Assembly: GCA_021613335.1 (NCBI GenBank) | Contig: JAJTWR010000431.1 | Location: 62,001-126,000, forward strand | DNA: 64,000 nt | Source: Whitmania pigra | Lineage: Eukaryota > Annelida > Clitellata > Hirudinida > Haemopidae | Direction of reading: 5' to 3' | Shown here: positions 36,572-45,019 of the stretch, one piece after another | Layout of the letters: each line of letters opens with the position of its first letter | How positions within the stretch are numbered: position 1 is the first letter of the stretch | Notes under the pieces: model-generated | The model's input: the letters and a program-made list of their open reading frames with translations, nothing else | Database searches by the model: none | Told to the model about the DNA's origin: nothing | Translations under genes and position numbers: made by a program

Positions 36572-37978
36572 TCACAGCGCGGTGGAGCTTTCAGCCTCGT
36601 CGGCGGTAGTTGCTGCGCCTGGAGCCTCGACTGTATTCAAGAATATCCGCCCGAGCACAAGGCCGAGCACCGCGGCAATGCCGCTCGCCGCGAGGACACC
36701 GAGCTTTGCTGCTGCGAGGAGCTGTGGATCGACAAAAGCGAGCTGGGCGATGAAGAGGGCCATCGTAAACCCAACTCCCGCGACGACGCCCAACACCACG
36801 AGGTGGCGAAGCTTCATGCCGACGGGCAGCTTTCCGATGCCGAGGCGCAGGGTCAACATGCTCGCGGCGACGACCCCTAAGGGCTTTCCGACGACGAGGC
36901 CGATGATCACCGCTAGGACAACGCTCGAAGAAGCCGCGTCGAGGGAGCCGGAGGAGATGGTCACTCCGGCGTTGGCGAGGGCGAAGATCGGCATGATGCC
37001 AAATGCGACCCAGGGATGGAGCGTGACGATGAGTCCTTCGGCTGGGGACATCGCCTCGTGGCGAGCGAGGTCGACCCGCTTCAACGTGTGAGCGAGATCG
37101 TGCGAAGTGAGCACGCCCGGCTCACACAACTGGTCCAGCTCTTGCTGCACTTGGGTCGTAAAGCCCCGGGGTCCGAGCCACGCGCGCACCGGCGTCAGAA
37201 GACCGACAATCACCCCGGCGATGGTCGGGTGAATGCCAGTGGCGTAGACCCCAGCCCAGGCGACGATCGCTGGCGCCACATAGGCGACCTTCGAGCGGAC
37301 GCCGAGGCGCTGCATCGCGAGGATACCGGCGAATCCAATCAGAGCGACGAACAACCCCGCGAACGAAAAGTCCGAAGAATAGAAGACCGCAATGACGATA
37401 ATCGCGCCCAAGTCGTCGATGACCGCGAGCGCGAGCAAGAGCACCCGCAGCGCGGCCGGCACCCGCTTGCCGAGCAGCGTGAGGATGCCGACGGCGAAGG
37501 CGATGTCGGTCGCCATCGGCACACCCCAGCCGGAGCGGGTCTCCGGAGCACCAGCGAAGAGCAAGTAGAGCCCCGCCGGGGCCAACATGCCGCCCAGGGC
37601 GGCAATCGCCGGAAGCGCTGCCCGGCGCCATTCGGAGAGTTCTCCGTGGTGGATTTCGCGGCGGATCTCCATCCCCACCACAAAGAAGAAGATGACCATG
37701 AGGCCATCGTTGACCACCCATTCGAGCGAACGCTCAAAGTTGAAGCCGCCGATGCGGATCCCGATGGGCGTGTGCCACAACTGCACGTAGCTCTCTGCCC
37801 AGGAGGAGTTTGCCCAAAGGAGCGCCCCGGCGGCGGTGACGAGCAAGATAATGCCGCTCGCCGCCTCGATGCGGAGGAATCGCTCCAATGGTCGGGTGGC
37901 ATGACGCGCGAGCCGCAGGAGCGGCTCCCACGCCTCCGGCGGTGTCGGCGGCAAGGACTGCTGGTCAGCAGCACTCAT
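36572..37978 (-). CDS. nhaA: Na+/H+ antiporter NhaA
   Basis: 468 residues from the ATG at 37978, which overlaps the GH15 stop (ATGA). The longer open frame upstream is the antiphase of GH15. The ion-binding pair Asp188-Asp189 is in LALAVIDDLGAIIVIAVF, equivalent to Asp163/164 of E. coli NhaA. Other family stretches are WVVNDGLMVIFFFVVGMEIRRE-type and MATDIAFAVGILTLLG. It exports Na+ against protons in the inner membrane. The C-terminal tail of about 30 residues is hydrophilic. Coupling to a trehalose-related glycosidase and a Cl-/H+ exchanger suggests a salt/osmotic-stress operon. Confidence 0.96.
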   Translation of the reverse strand: MSAADQQSLPPTPPEAWEPLLRLARHATRPLERFLRIEAASGIILLVTAAGALLWANSSWAESYVQLWHTPIGIRIGGFNFERSLEWVVNDGLMVIFFFVVGMEIRREIHHGELSEWRRAALPAIAALGGMLAPAGLYLLFAGAPETRSGWGVPMATDIAFAVGILTLLGKRVPAALRVLLLALAVIDDLGAIIVIAVFYSSDFSFAGLFVALIGFAGILAMQRLGVRSKVAYVAPAIVAWAGVYATGIHPTIAGVIVGLLTPVRAWLGPRGFTTQVQQELDQLCEPGVLTSHDLAHTLKRVDLARHEAMSPAEGLIVTLHPWVAFGIMPIFALANAGVTISSGSLDAASSSVVLAVIIGLVVGKPLGVVAASMLTLRLGIGKLPVGMKLRHLVVLGVVAGVGFTMALFIAQLAFVDPQLLAAAKLGVLAASGIAAVLGLVLGRIFLNTVEAPGAATTADEAESSTAL

Positions 37979-39744
37979 GAGCCGTACTCCGGCCAGCGCG
38001 GCGAGGCCGCGAAGGCCGCGTGGATGAGCCCGACGTGCGAATAGGCTTGCGGAAAGTTCCCCCACATCACCTGCGAATTCGGTTCGAGGTCCTCCGCATA
38101 GAGGCCCAGCGGCGAGTTCACCGCCCGTACCCGTTCCATGAGTGCACTCGCCTCGTGGGTCCGCCCCAATCGCGCGAGGGCCTCGACCTGCCAAAAGGTG
38201 CAGAGCATGAAGGCGACCGCCGGGACACCAAAGCCATCGTTGGTGCGGTAGCGTTTGAGCCAGCCATCTTGAGCGAGGTCTTGCTGCACTGCGTCCACCG
38301 TGGCGTGGAGGCGCGGGTCCTCCGGGGGGAGGAGCTGTAGAGTAACCGCTTGTAAAAGCGCTGCGTCCACTTCAGTGCCTCCGTAGTCTGCGACGAAGCA
38401 TCCGCGGGTAGCATGGACTGCGCGCTTCAACAATTCTTCCCGGATCTTTCGAGCCGCAGTGGAAAACTCATCTGCGTCCGCCGGTCGGTGGAGCTTGGCG
38501 ATGCGCGCCATGCGATCCGCCGCCGCCCAGCACATGAGCGAACTGAAGGTCTGCGGGCGCCACTCCGAGCGGAACTCCCAGATGCCCGCGTCGGGTTGGC
38601 CTGCCACCGATACCGCTTTGCGCGCGAGGCGGGTCACGAGGTCCAACACCGGCGGCGTCACCTGCTCGCGAAACCGCGCGTCGAGAAACAGCGGAGCGAG
38701 CGCCAACACCATTTCGCCGAACACATCGTGCTGCTTATGCACCGCCGCCCCATTGCCGATGCGGACCGGCTTTTCACCGCGGTAGCCCGGCCACTGTTCG
38801 AGGATGTGCTCGTCGAGGTTTGTCTTGCCGTCGATGCGATAGAGCGGCGCCAAGTCGAGGTTCGGCGCCGAGGTCGCGATGTTGAGCAAGTACTGGAGGA
38901 ACTGTTCGCGCTCCTCGAATTGTCCGAGGAGGCGAAACGCCCCCAAGGCGTAATAGGCGTCGCGCAGCCAGCAATAGCGGTAGTCCCAGGTTCGCCCGGA
39001 ACCCGGCGCCTCCGGTATCGACGTCGTGAGCGCCGCGACGATAGCTCCGGTGTCCTCGAAGCAGTGGAGCTTCAGCGTGAGCGCCGAGCGGATGACTTCC
39101 TCTTGGAAGATGGGGGGAATGTCGCAGGATTTCACCCACTGCCGCCAATACTTTACGGTCTCGCTCAAGAAGCGCTCGCACAACGGCTCCAGCGGCTCCT
39201 CCACCGGCGCACCCCAGGCGAGGACGAAGTGCTTCCGCGACGAGAGCGCGAACGGCTCGCCATCGAGGTAGGAGAGCGCCGCATCCGTCGTCAGGCGTAG
39301 GAGTGCGTCGTAGCCGTGGAAGGCGATGTGGTGAGAGCCGAGTTCCTGTCTGGGCCTCGCACGACTCCACCCCAGCACCGGCTCACAACGCACCCGAATG
39401 CGCGGAGTGCCGGTCAGCGGCTCCACGATCCGCAAGAGCTTCGTCGGGCGGAAGCTCCGCTCGTATTGTATGAAGCGCGGAGCAAAATCGAGGATCCGAA
39501 ACGAGCCATCGGGGCAATTGAAAGTCGTCTCCAAGACGTTCGTATTGGGCAGGTACCGCTGCACGCCGTTCCGCCCGTCGGCAGCGCCGATAGTGAAGGC
39601 CCCGCCCTCCTGCTCGTCGAGGAGCTTCGCGAAGACCGGTCCAGAGTCAAAGCGGGGCATACAGGACCATACGATTGCACCGTCTCTGCGCACGAGTGCG
39701 GAGAGCTGGCAGTTGCCGATGAGGCCAAGGTCAGCGAGCGACAT
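37975..39744 (-). CDS. GH15 family glycosidase (glucoamylase/trehalase-like)
   Basis: 589 residues from the ATG at 39744, chosen because it yields the normal family N-terminus (MSLADLGLIGNCQLSALVRR). The (alpha/alpha)6 catalytic domain shows RTWDYRYCWLRDAYYAL, the acid-Glu region GIWEFR and the base-Glu region EDLEPNSQ followed by WGNFPQAYSH. There is no signal peptide, so it acts in the cytoplasm on trehalose or short alpha-glucans; actinobacterial relatives are trehalases. It is divergent from otsA across a 42-bp palindrome that ends 8 nt from its start codon. First gene of the operon with nhaA and the ClC gene. Confidence 0.92.
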   Translation of the reverse strand: MSLADLGLIGNCQLSALVRRDGAIVWSCMPRFDSGPVFAKLLDEQEGGAFTIGAADGRNGVQRYLPNTNVLETTFNCPDGSFRILDFAPRFIQYERSFRPTKLLRIVEPLTGTPRIRVRCEPVLGWSRARPRQELGSHHIAFHGYDALLRLTTDAALSYLDGEPFALSSRKHFVLAWGAPVEEPLEPLCERFLSETVKYWRQWVKSCDIPPIFQEEVIRSALTLKLHCFEDTGAIVAALTTSIPEAPGSGRTWDYRYCWLRDAYYALGAFRLLGQFEEREQFLQYLLNIATSAPNLDLAPLYRIDGKTNLDEHILEQWPGYRGEKPVRIGNGAAVHKQHDVFGEMVLALAPLFLDARFREQVTPPVLDLVTRLARKAVSVAGQPDAGIWEFRSEWRPQTFSSLMCWAAADRMARIAKLHRPADADEFSTAARKIREELLKRAVHATRGCFVADYGGTEVDAALLQAVTLQLLPPEDPRLHATVDAVQQDLAQDGWLKRYRTNDGFGVPAVAFMLCTFWQVEALARLGRTHEASALMERVRAVNSPLGLYAEDLEPNSQVMWGNFPQAYSHVGLIHAAFAASPRWPEYGS

Positions 39745-39752
39745 GGTTCCCA

Positions 39753-39794
39753 AATAACACAAATTAGTTGGATATCCAACTAATTTGTGTTATT
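39753..39794. promoter_or_regulatory. Perfect 42-bp palindrome between divergent GH15 and otsA genes
   Basis: The two 21-nt arms are exactly complementary, centred on GGATATCC, with TTAGTTGG and CCAACTAA around the centre. It lies 8 nt from the GH15 ATG (39744) and 8 nt from the otsA ATG (39803), so both start codons are equidistant from the centre. It is far more AT-rich than its surroundings. Likely roles are a shared operator (core 18-20 bp suits a MarR-type dimer, and a MarR gene closes the otsAB operon) or an RNA hairpin in both leaders. Confidence 0.9.
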
Positions 39795-39802
39795 GAAGAT
39801 TC

Positions 39803-42037
39803 ATGCGTCGGATCGTTCGATTCCTTTTGGTCCTCCTCGCCGGCTTGGCGCTCCTCGCCGTCGTCGGGTACTACCTCTTCACCCAGACGACCCGACAATG
39901 GTTCAACTCGGACCTCGAAATGCGTTCGCGCTTGGCAGTATCGTCGGCGCGCCAGAGTTTGGAAAACCACTGGAGCGCGGATAGCCATCGGCTCCCGGAT
40001 GCCCTCGCCGATATTGCCCGAGATGAGCGCATCGTCGGCGCGGCGGCGTGTACCCTGAGCGGCGAGCTTCTCGCGGCAACGGACTTCTTCCCTCCGGAGT
40101 TCTCGTGCCGTTCGGTGCTGGAACAGATGCGCGACGAGGTGCCGCCGGGGGTGCGCTCCTGGTACATGACGCCCACCCTGCCCAACGGGCGAGTCCACGT
40201 GAGCGTGACGCTGGTCGGTAACGCGACGATCCCGAAGGGCGCGATCATCCTCGTGCACGACTTGAGCTACGTGCACCTGCGCGAAGAGACGACCCGGAAT
40301 ATCCTCATCCTCGCCTTCTTCGTGTTGTCGCTCGGCGCCGCGCTCGTCACCCTCCTCGCCGCCCGCCTCTCCTGGAAGAGCTGGACCCACGAGCTGCGCC
40401 GGGCACTCACCGGGGCACCGTCACGGGAGTTCCAGCCGCTCGTCCGCGACGTCCGCACGCTGGCAGAGAACTTCGCCGCCGAGCGCGACCGAGAGGCCCG
40501 CGGCGGGCTCTGGACCCCGGAGCGCCTCCGCACCACTTTGACCCAACTGCTCCAGGGCGAACGGGTGGTCATCCTCGCGAACCGGGAGCCGTACATCCAC
40601 CAGAAGTCCGGAAGCGGCATCAAGGTGCAGTACCCCGCGAGCGGGCTTGTGACCGCGCTGGAACCGGTCATGCGCGCCTGCTCCGGTGTGTGGGTAGCGC
40701 ACGGCAGCGGCAGCGCCGACCGGGAGACCGTCGATGCGCACGATCGGGTGCTCGTGCCGCCGGGTGAGGAGTCTTACTCCGTTCGCCGGGTGTGGCTCTC
40801 GGAGGCGGAAGAGAACGGGTACTACTACGGCTTCTCCAACGAAGGCCTCTGGCCCCTCTGCCACGTCGCCCACAACCGCCCGACCTTTCGCGCCGAAGAT
40901 TACGAGCAGTACGTCGCGGTGAATCGCAAGTTCGCAGCGGCAGTCTGTGAAGAAGTCGACTCCGACGATCCCATCATCCTGGTGCAGGACTACCACTTCG
41001 CGCTCGCACCGAAGATGATCCGCGAGCGCCTCCCGCGGGCGACGATCATCACCTTTTGGCACATCCCTTGGCCAAACGCCGAACGCATTGGCATCTGCCC
41101 GTGGCACAACGAACTCATCTCCGGGCTCCTCGGGTCGAGCATCCTCGGCTTCCACACCAAGCAGCACTGCAACAACTTCATCGACTCCGTCGATGCGTAC
41201 ATGGAGAGCCGCATCGATCGCGAGTCGCAGGCGGTCATCCAAGGCTCGCGCCGGACGGTGGTCCGCCCCTACCCCATCTCGATTGAGTGGCCGGTGCACT
41301 GGCTCTCCCAGGTTCCGCCAGTCGCCGAATGCCGGGCGCTGGTCCGCAAGGAACTTGGCCTTGCGGAAGACGCGCTCATCGGCGTCGGCATCGATCGCCT
41401 CGACTACACCAAGGGTATCGAAGAGCGCTTCGCCGCCGTGGACCAACTCCTGCTCCGCAATCCGGAGTTTCGCGGCAAGTTCACCTTCGTCCAGCTCGCG
41501 GCTCCCAGCAGAACCAAGATCGACCGCTACCAGGAGCTCGACGAGCGCGTGAAGGCCCTCGCCGAGGAGATCAGCGCCAAGTGGTCCTCGGGAAGTTACC
41601 GCCCCATAGTCCTCCTGCGTGCGCACCACGAGCCCAAGGAAGTCTTCCGGTACTACCGGGCTGCAGAGCTTTGCTACGTGAGCAGCCTGCACGACGGGAT
41701 GAACTTGGTTGCAAAAGAGTTCGTCGCCGCCCGCGATGACGAACGTGGAGTGCTCGTCCTCAGCCAATTTACCGGCGCCGCTCGGGATCTCACCGAGGCG
41801 CTGATCGTCAATCCTTATGACCTTCGACAAGCCAGCGACGCGCTAGCAGCAGCGCTGCGCATGGCTCCCGAGGAGGCGCGAGTGCGCATGCGGTCCATGC
41901 GGCGGCTCGTAGCCGAATTCAATGTCTACCGCTGGGCAGGACGGATGTTGGTCGATGCGGCGGAGCTCCGTCGCAAAGAGCGCATGTCCGGTCGCCTAGG
42001 GGGCTTGGGAGTTTTCAACCGCACCGAGGTTGTATGA
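39803..42037 (+). CDS. otsA: Membrane-anchored trehalose-6-phosphate synthase (GT20) with periplasmic sensor-like N-terminus
   Basis: 744 residues, about 270 more than soluble OtsA. Residues 4-26 are TM1 and about 166-189 are TM2. The 140 residues between ([36 protein letters not shown]) resemble an extracytoplasmic sensor domain of a two-TM receptor, and a HAMP-like helical stretch follows TM2. The GT20 domain runs from about 252 to 735: [52 protein letters not shown] and [14 protein letters not shown]. It joins UDP- or ADP-glucose to glucose-6-phosphate. OtsB overlaps its end by 4 nt. The sensor-enzyme fusion suggests that synthesis is controlled by an envelope signal; that is inference. 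Confidence 0.9.
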   Translation: MRRIVRFLLVLLAGLALLAVVGYYLFTQTTRQWFNSDLEMRSRLAVSSARQSLENHWSADSHRLPDALADIARDERIVGAAACTLSGELLAATDFFPPEFSCRSVLEQMRDEVPPGVRSWYMTPTLPNGRVHVSVTLVGNATIPKGAIILVHDLSYVHLREETTRNILILAFFVLSLGAALVTLLAARLSWKSWTHELRRALTGAPSREFQPLVRDVRTLAENFAAERDREARGGLWTPERLRTTLTQLLQGERVVILANREPYIHQKSGSGIKVQYPASGLVTALEPVMRACSGVWVAHGSGSADRETVDAHDRVLVPPGEESYSVRRVWLSEAEENGYYYGFSNEGLWPLCHVAHNRPTFRAEDYEQYVAVNRKFAAAVCEEVDSDDPIILVQDYHFALAPKMIRERLPRATIITFWHIPWPNAERIGICPWHNELISGLLGSSILGFHTKQHCNNFIDSVDAYMESRIDRESQAVIQGSRRTVVRPYPISIEWPVHWLSQVPPVAECRALVRKELGLAEDALIGVGIDRLDYTKGIEERFAAVDQLLLRNPEFRGKFTFVQLAAPSRTKIDRYQELDERVKALAEEISAKWSSGSYRPIVLLRAHHEPKEVFRYYRAAELCYVSSLHDGMNLVAKEFVAARDDERGVLVLSQFTGAARDLTEALIVNPYDLRQASDALAAALRMAPEEARVRMRSMRRLVAEFNVYRWAGRMLVDAAELRRKERMSGRLGGLGVFNRTEVV

Positions 42038-42792
42038 GACACTTGCTTTCCCATGACACTGCTGAGTTGCTTGCTCAATTCGCGTGGTCCCGCGTGCTCT
42101 TAGCTTTTGATTTTGACGGCACGCTGGCACCCATTGTCGCAAAACGAGACGAAGCACAGATGCGCATCCTCACCAGCACCCTCTTCACCCGGGTCTGCCG
42201 CCTGTATCCCTGCGCGGTCATCTCCGGACGCAGCAAGGCCGATGTATCGGCGCGCCTGGGTATGGCCCCGGTGAAATACGTCGTCGGCAACCACGGCCTC
42301 GAGCCAGGTGCGAGCCTCGACCAATTCGAGCATGAGATTGACGAGGCGCACCGCGCCATCGACTCATCGCTCGCAAAGCTCGTCGGGGTCGAAATGGAGA
42401 ACAAGCGCTACTCGCTCGCCATCCACTACCGTCGCTCCCGGAACAAGCGCCTCGCACGCGCATCCATCATCGAAGCCGTCGAAGCGCTCCCGGTTCGGAT
42501 GCGGATCGTGTATGGCAAACTCGTGATCAACGTGGTTCCAGAGCAGGCACCAAACAAGGGTGACGCGCTCCTGGAACTGCGAAGGCTTGAACAGGCGGAT
42601 ACGGCGATTTATATCGGCGACGATGTGACCGACGAAGATGTATTTGAACTCGACCAGCCGGGTCGGTTATTGACCGTGCGGGTAGGCGCGTCTCGCTCGT
42701 CTTCAGCTTCGTACTTTCTCCGGGATCAGAGCGAAATTGATCGATTCTTAGCGAGAGTCGCTGAATTGCGAATGAAGGCCACGGGTTCATGA
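42034..42792 (+). CDS. otsB: Trehalose-6-phosphate phosphatase
   Basis: 252 residues, HAD superfamily. DFDGTLAPI at 26-34 supplies the nucleophile Asp26 and acid/base Asp28. ISGRSKADVSARLG and NHGLEPG are the usual family segments, and GDDVTDEDVF holds the Mg-binding aspartates. Removes phosphate from the OtsA product to release trehalose. It overlaps otsA by 4 nt and the MarR gene by 4 nt, so the three are co-translated. Confidence 0.95.
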   Translation: MRHLLSHDTAELLAQFAWSRVLLAFDFDGTLAPIVAKRDEAQMRILTSTLFTRVCRLYPCAVISGRSKADVSARLGMAPVKYVVGNHGLEPGASLDQFEHEIDEAHRAIDSSLAKLVGVEMENKRYSLAIHYRRSRNKRLARASIIEAVEALPVRMRIVYGKLVINVVPEQAPNKGDALLELRRLEQADTAIYIGDDVTDEDVFELDQPGRLLTVRVGASRSSSASYFLRDQSEIDRFLARVAELRMKATGS

Positions 42793-43277
42793 TTGATCGA
42801 AGGAAGAGCAGCGCGATGTATCCATTGGAACCGGCGCTGCACTTCCTTCAACGCCTTTGGCAGATAAACCAAGCCATTGAAAAACTGTCGAGTCGTATGG
42901 ACAAGCGCATTGGAGTCACGGCCCAGCAGCGGCTTGTCCTGCGCTGCCTAGGCAAATATCCGGGACTCACCGCGGGGCAACTCGCAACTATCCTCCATGT
43001 GGACCCGGGGACCGTCTCCGCTTCGCTGCGCCGACTGGAAGCGAAGGATTTGATCGCTCGGAGGCGCGACCCACGCGACCAGCGGCGAGCCTCGCTCGGT
43101 CTCACGCCCAAGGGTCGAATACTCGACAAGCCGACTCCGGGTACGCTCGAAAGCGCTGTCACCCGATTCCTCGACGGGTGTACCCCCGAAGAGCTGGAGA
43201 CCATGGCCGAGCTTTTCAAGCGGCTGACCGCCGAGATTGAAGTGGAAACTGCCCACGACAAAAGGCGGGAGTATTGA
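42789..43277 (+). CDS. MarR-family transcriptional regulator
   Basis: 162 residues from the overlapping ATG. Winged helix-turn-helix: LTAGQLATILHVDPGTVSASLRRLEAKDLIARRRDPRDQRRASLGLTPKGR is the recognition helix and wing, flanked by dimerisation helices. These repressors respond to small ligands and usually bind a palindrome near their own operon. As the third gene of the otsA-otsB operon, its best candidate target is the 42-bp palindrome upstream of otsA, which would also control GH15-nhaA-clc. Ligand unknown. Confidence 0.9.
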   Translation: MIDRRKSSAMYPLEPALHFLQRLWQINQAIEKLSSRMDKRIGVTAQQRLVLRCLGKYPGLTAGQLATILHVDPGTVSASLRRLEAKDLIARRRDPRDQRRASLGLTPKGRILDKPTPGTLESAVTRFLDGCTPEELETMAELFKRLTAEIEVETAHDKRREY

Positions 43278-43306
43278 GCCGGGACGCGATGGTAGGAATT
43301 CGCGCG

Positions 43307-45019
43307 TCAGCTCGGCGGCGTAGCCTTGGTGACGCTCGTCGAGAGGCCCGGATGCCTTTGCAGGAGTTCATCGTAATCGCTTTGCGGAAGCCGCAAAATC
43401 GAGGCACTCTTCGTCGCGATCACTGACGCATCTTTGAGACCTGCTTCGAGGAACAGTCGTCGATCGAACGACTCTCCCTCCTGGAGAAGCGACAGCACCC
43501 GCTCTTCAACCCGCACCACGCACTCCCCATAGAGCAGTACGTACAGGCCATCGCAGCGGTCGAGCGACGGGACGACAACCTCCCCCGGCTTCAAGTCCCG
43601 CGAACGGAAGCGCTGGATGAGCCAACGGCGCTCTTCGGTATCGAAGGGCGAGAGCAGCGGAGAGACCTTCAACAGATTGCTGAGGAGTCGTTGGCGGCAA
43701 AACTTCCGAATGACTCCCGCAAGCGATGGGTGATCCACCGCGAGCTTCTTTAAGGTCTCGCCCGAAAACTCCAGGAGCTGGGTCTCGTCGGAGTAGGCGT
43801 ACACCGAAGCGTTGCGCGGGCTGCCGGAGATGAGCGCCATCTCTCCGAAGAACTCTCCCTCGTCGAGGATGGCGAGTTCGATGGTGTCGTTCCCCTCTTT
43901 TCGCACCACGTGCGCCTTGCCTTGGACGACCACGAAAAACGAGTCGCCGACGGAACCCTGTTCGATGATGCGCTCGCCGTAGGCGTAAATCCGGAACGCA
44001 CACTCTTGGGAGAGGGCCACGAAGAGGTCCGGCGGGAGGTCGGAGAAGAGCGTCAGCTTGGTGAGCGCCTCGAAGGAGCGATCCGGCAGGTCCGCGGTCA
44101 CATCAAAGTTCTGCTCTCGCGGCAGGGCTCCGGCGGCGATTTCAATCTGCTGAAGCCACGAATCGGTGCCGACCTCGTTGCCCAAGAGCACGTTTGCCGG
44201 GTCTTGCCGATCGACCGGAACTGCCGGGGTCGGCAGGTCGAGATTCAAGGAGACGCCCTTGCCCGGCTCGGCGGGGCCAATGCCAATGCGCGGAAAATTG
44301 AGAGGCTTCCGCTCCGGGGGTGGCTGCGGGCGAGGCGGGACCGTCGCTCGCGGGGGTGGAGGCAGCGGCGGCGGTCGCACCGACACCGGCTGTAACGGGT
44401 TCGGCCGCGAGGCGGGAGCGTGCGGAGCCGAAGAGGCGATGCTTGCTCGGGGAAGCGGAGGCGACTTAATTGCCCGCGGCGCTGAGCCTAACGGCGCGAG
44501 CGAGGGCGTCGAAATCGGTCGCGGAGCAGACACCAGCGGAGGCGCCGGTGGCGACATGTTGGGCTGCGGAGCGCCCACGAGAGGGACACCCGTGGTGGGG
44601 GGGCGCGGCGGAGGTGGAGAGATGGACGTCGCTACTGGCTGGGCGACAACCATCCGCGGCGGCGAGCGACTCGGCGGCTCTATGCCGCCGAACTCTCCAG
44701 CGTCTGTCAGAGCACCGATGTCCACGAGGAGCTGCTTCGCCCGTGTATCCTCGGGGGCGTATTCGAGGATGAGCTTGGTAGCCGCGATGGCTTTTGCGAC
44801 GTGCTTTTGCCGAGCAAACACCAGCGCCGCTTCCGCGTAGGTGTCGAGGCCCTTGGCCTCTTCTCCGGAGCGTAGCAAGGACGTGCCCAGTTGAAGCCTC
44901 GTCGCACCATCATCCGGATGAGCGTTGCAATACCGTTCGTACGCCTCGGCAGCTTCGAGGTAGTACCCCATCGCGAAGCATTGGTCTCCTTGCTTCTTGG
45001 GATCGAACTCCTCAGTCAC
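43307..45019 (-). CDS. TPR / Pro-rich / double cyclic-nucleotide-binding domain protein
   Basis: 570 residues, GTG start overlapping the previous stop (GTGA). Residues 1-100 are TPR-like (AMGYYLEAAEAYERYCNAHPDD). About 105-270 is a Pro/Ser-rich disordered linker. A cNMP-binding domain lies at about 315-440 (IYAYGERIIEQGSVGDSFFVVVQGKAHVV, then EGEFFGEMALISGSPRNASVYA), with the phosphate-binding Arg position retained as PRNAS. A second, degenerate barrel follows (RSRDLKPGEVVVPSLDRCDGLYVLLYGE). No output domain or DNA-binding motif is visible, so it may be a cAMP-responsive scaffold. Last gene of the trpS-scpAB operon. Confidence 0.85.
   Translation of the reverse strand: MTEEFDPKKQGDQCFAMGYYLEAAEAYERYCNAHPDDGATRLQLGTSLLRSGEEAKGLDTYAEAALVFARQKHVAKAIAATKLILEYAPEDTRAKQLLVDIGALTDAGEFGGIEPPSRSPPRMVVAQPVATSISPPPPRPPTTGVPLVGAPQPNMSPPAPPLVSAPRPISTPSLAPLGSAPRAIKSPPLPRASIASSAPHAPASRPNPLQPVSVRPPPLPPPPRATVPPRPQPPPERKPLNFPRIGIGPAEPGKGVSLNLDLPTPAVPVDRQDPANVLLGNEVGTDSWLQQIEIAAGALPREQNFDVTADLPDRSFEALTKLTLFSDLPPDLFVALSQECAFRIYAYGERIIEQGSVGDSFFVVVQGKAHVVRKEGNDTIELAILDEGEFFGEMALISGSPRNASVYAYSDETQLLEFSGETLKKLAVDHPSLAGVIRKFCRQRLLSNLLKVSPLLSPFDTEERRWLIQRFRSRDLKPGEVVVPSLDRCDGLYVLLYGECVVRVEERVLSLLQEGESFDRRLFLEAGLKDASVIATKSASILRLPQSDYDELLQRHPGLSTSVTKATPPS

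Noticed and set aside
39764..40390. Minus-strand frame beginning inside the 42-bp palindrome
   Set aside because: The palindrome gives identical first codons on both strands by symmetry; the rest is antisense to otsA.
43307..45019. cNMP/TPR protein as a CRP-type transcription factor
   Set aside because: No helix-turn-helix follows the nucleotide-binding domains.
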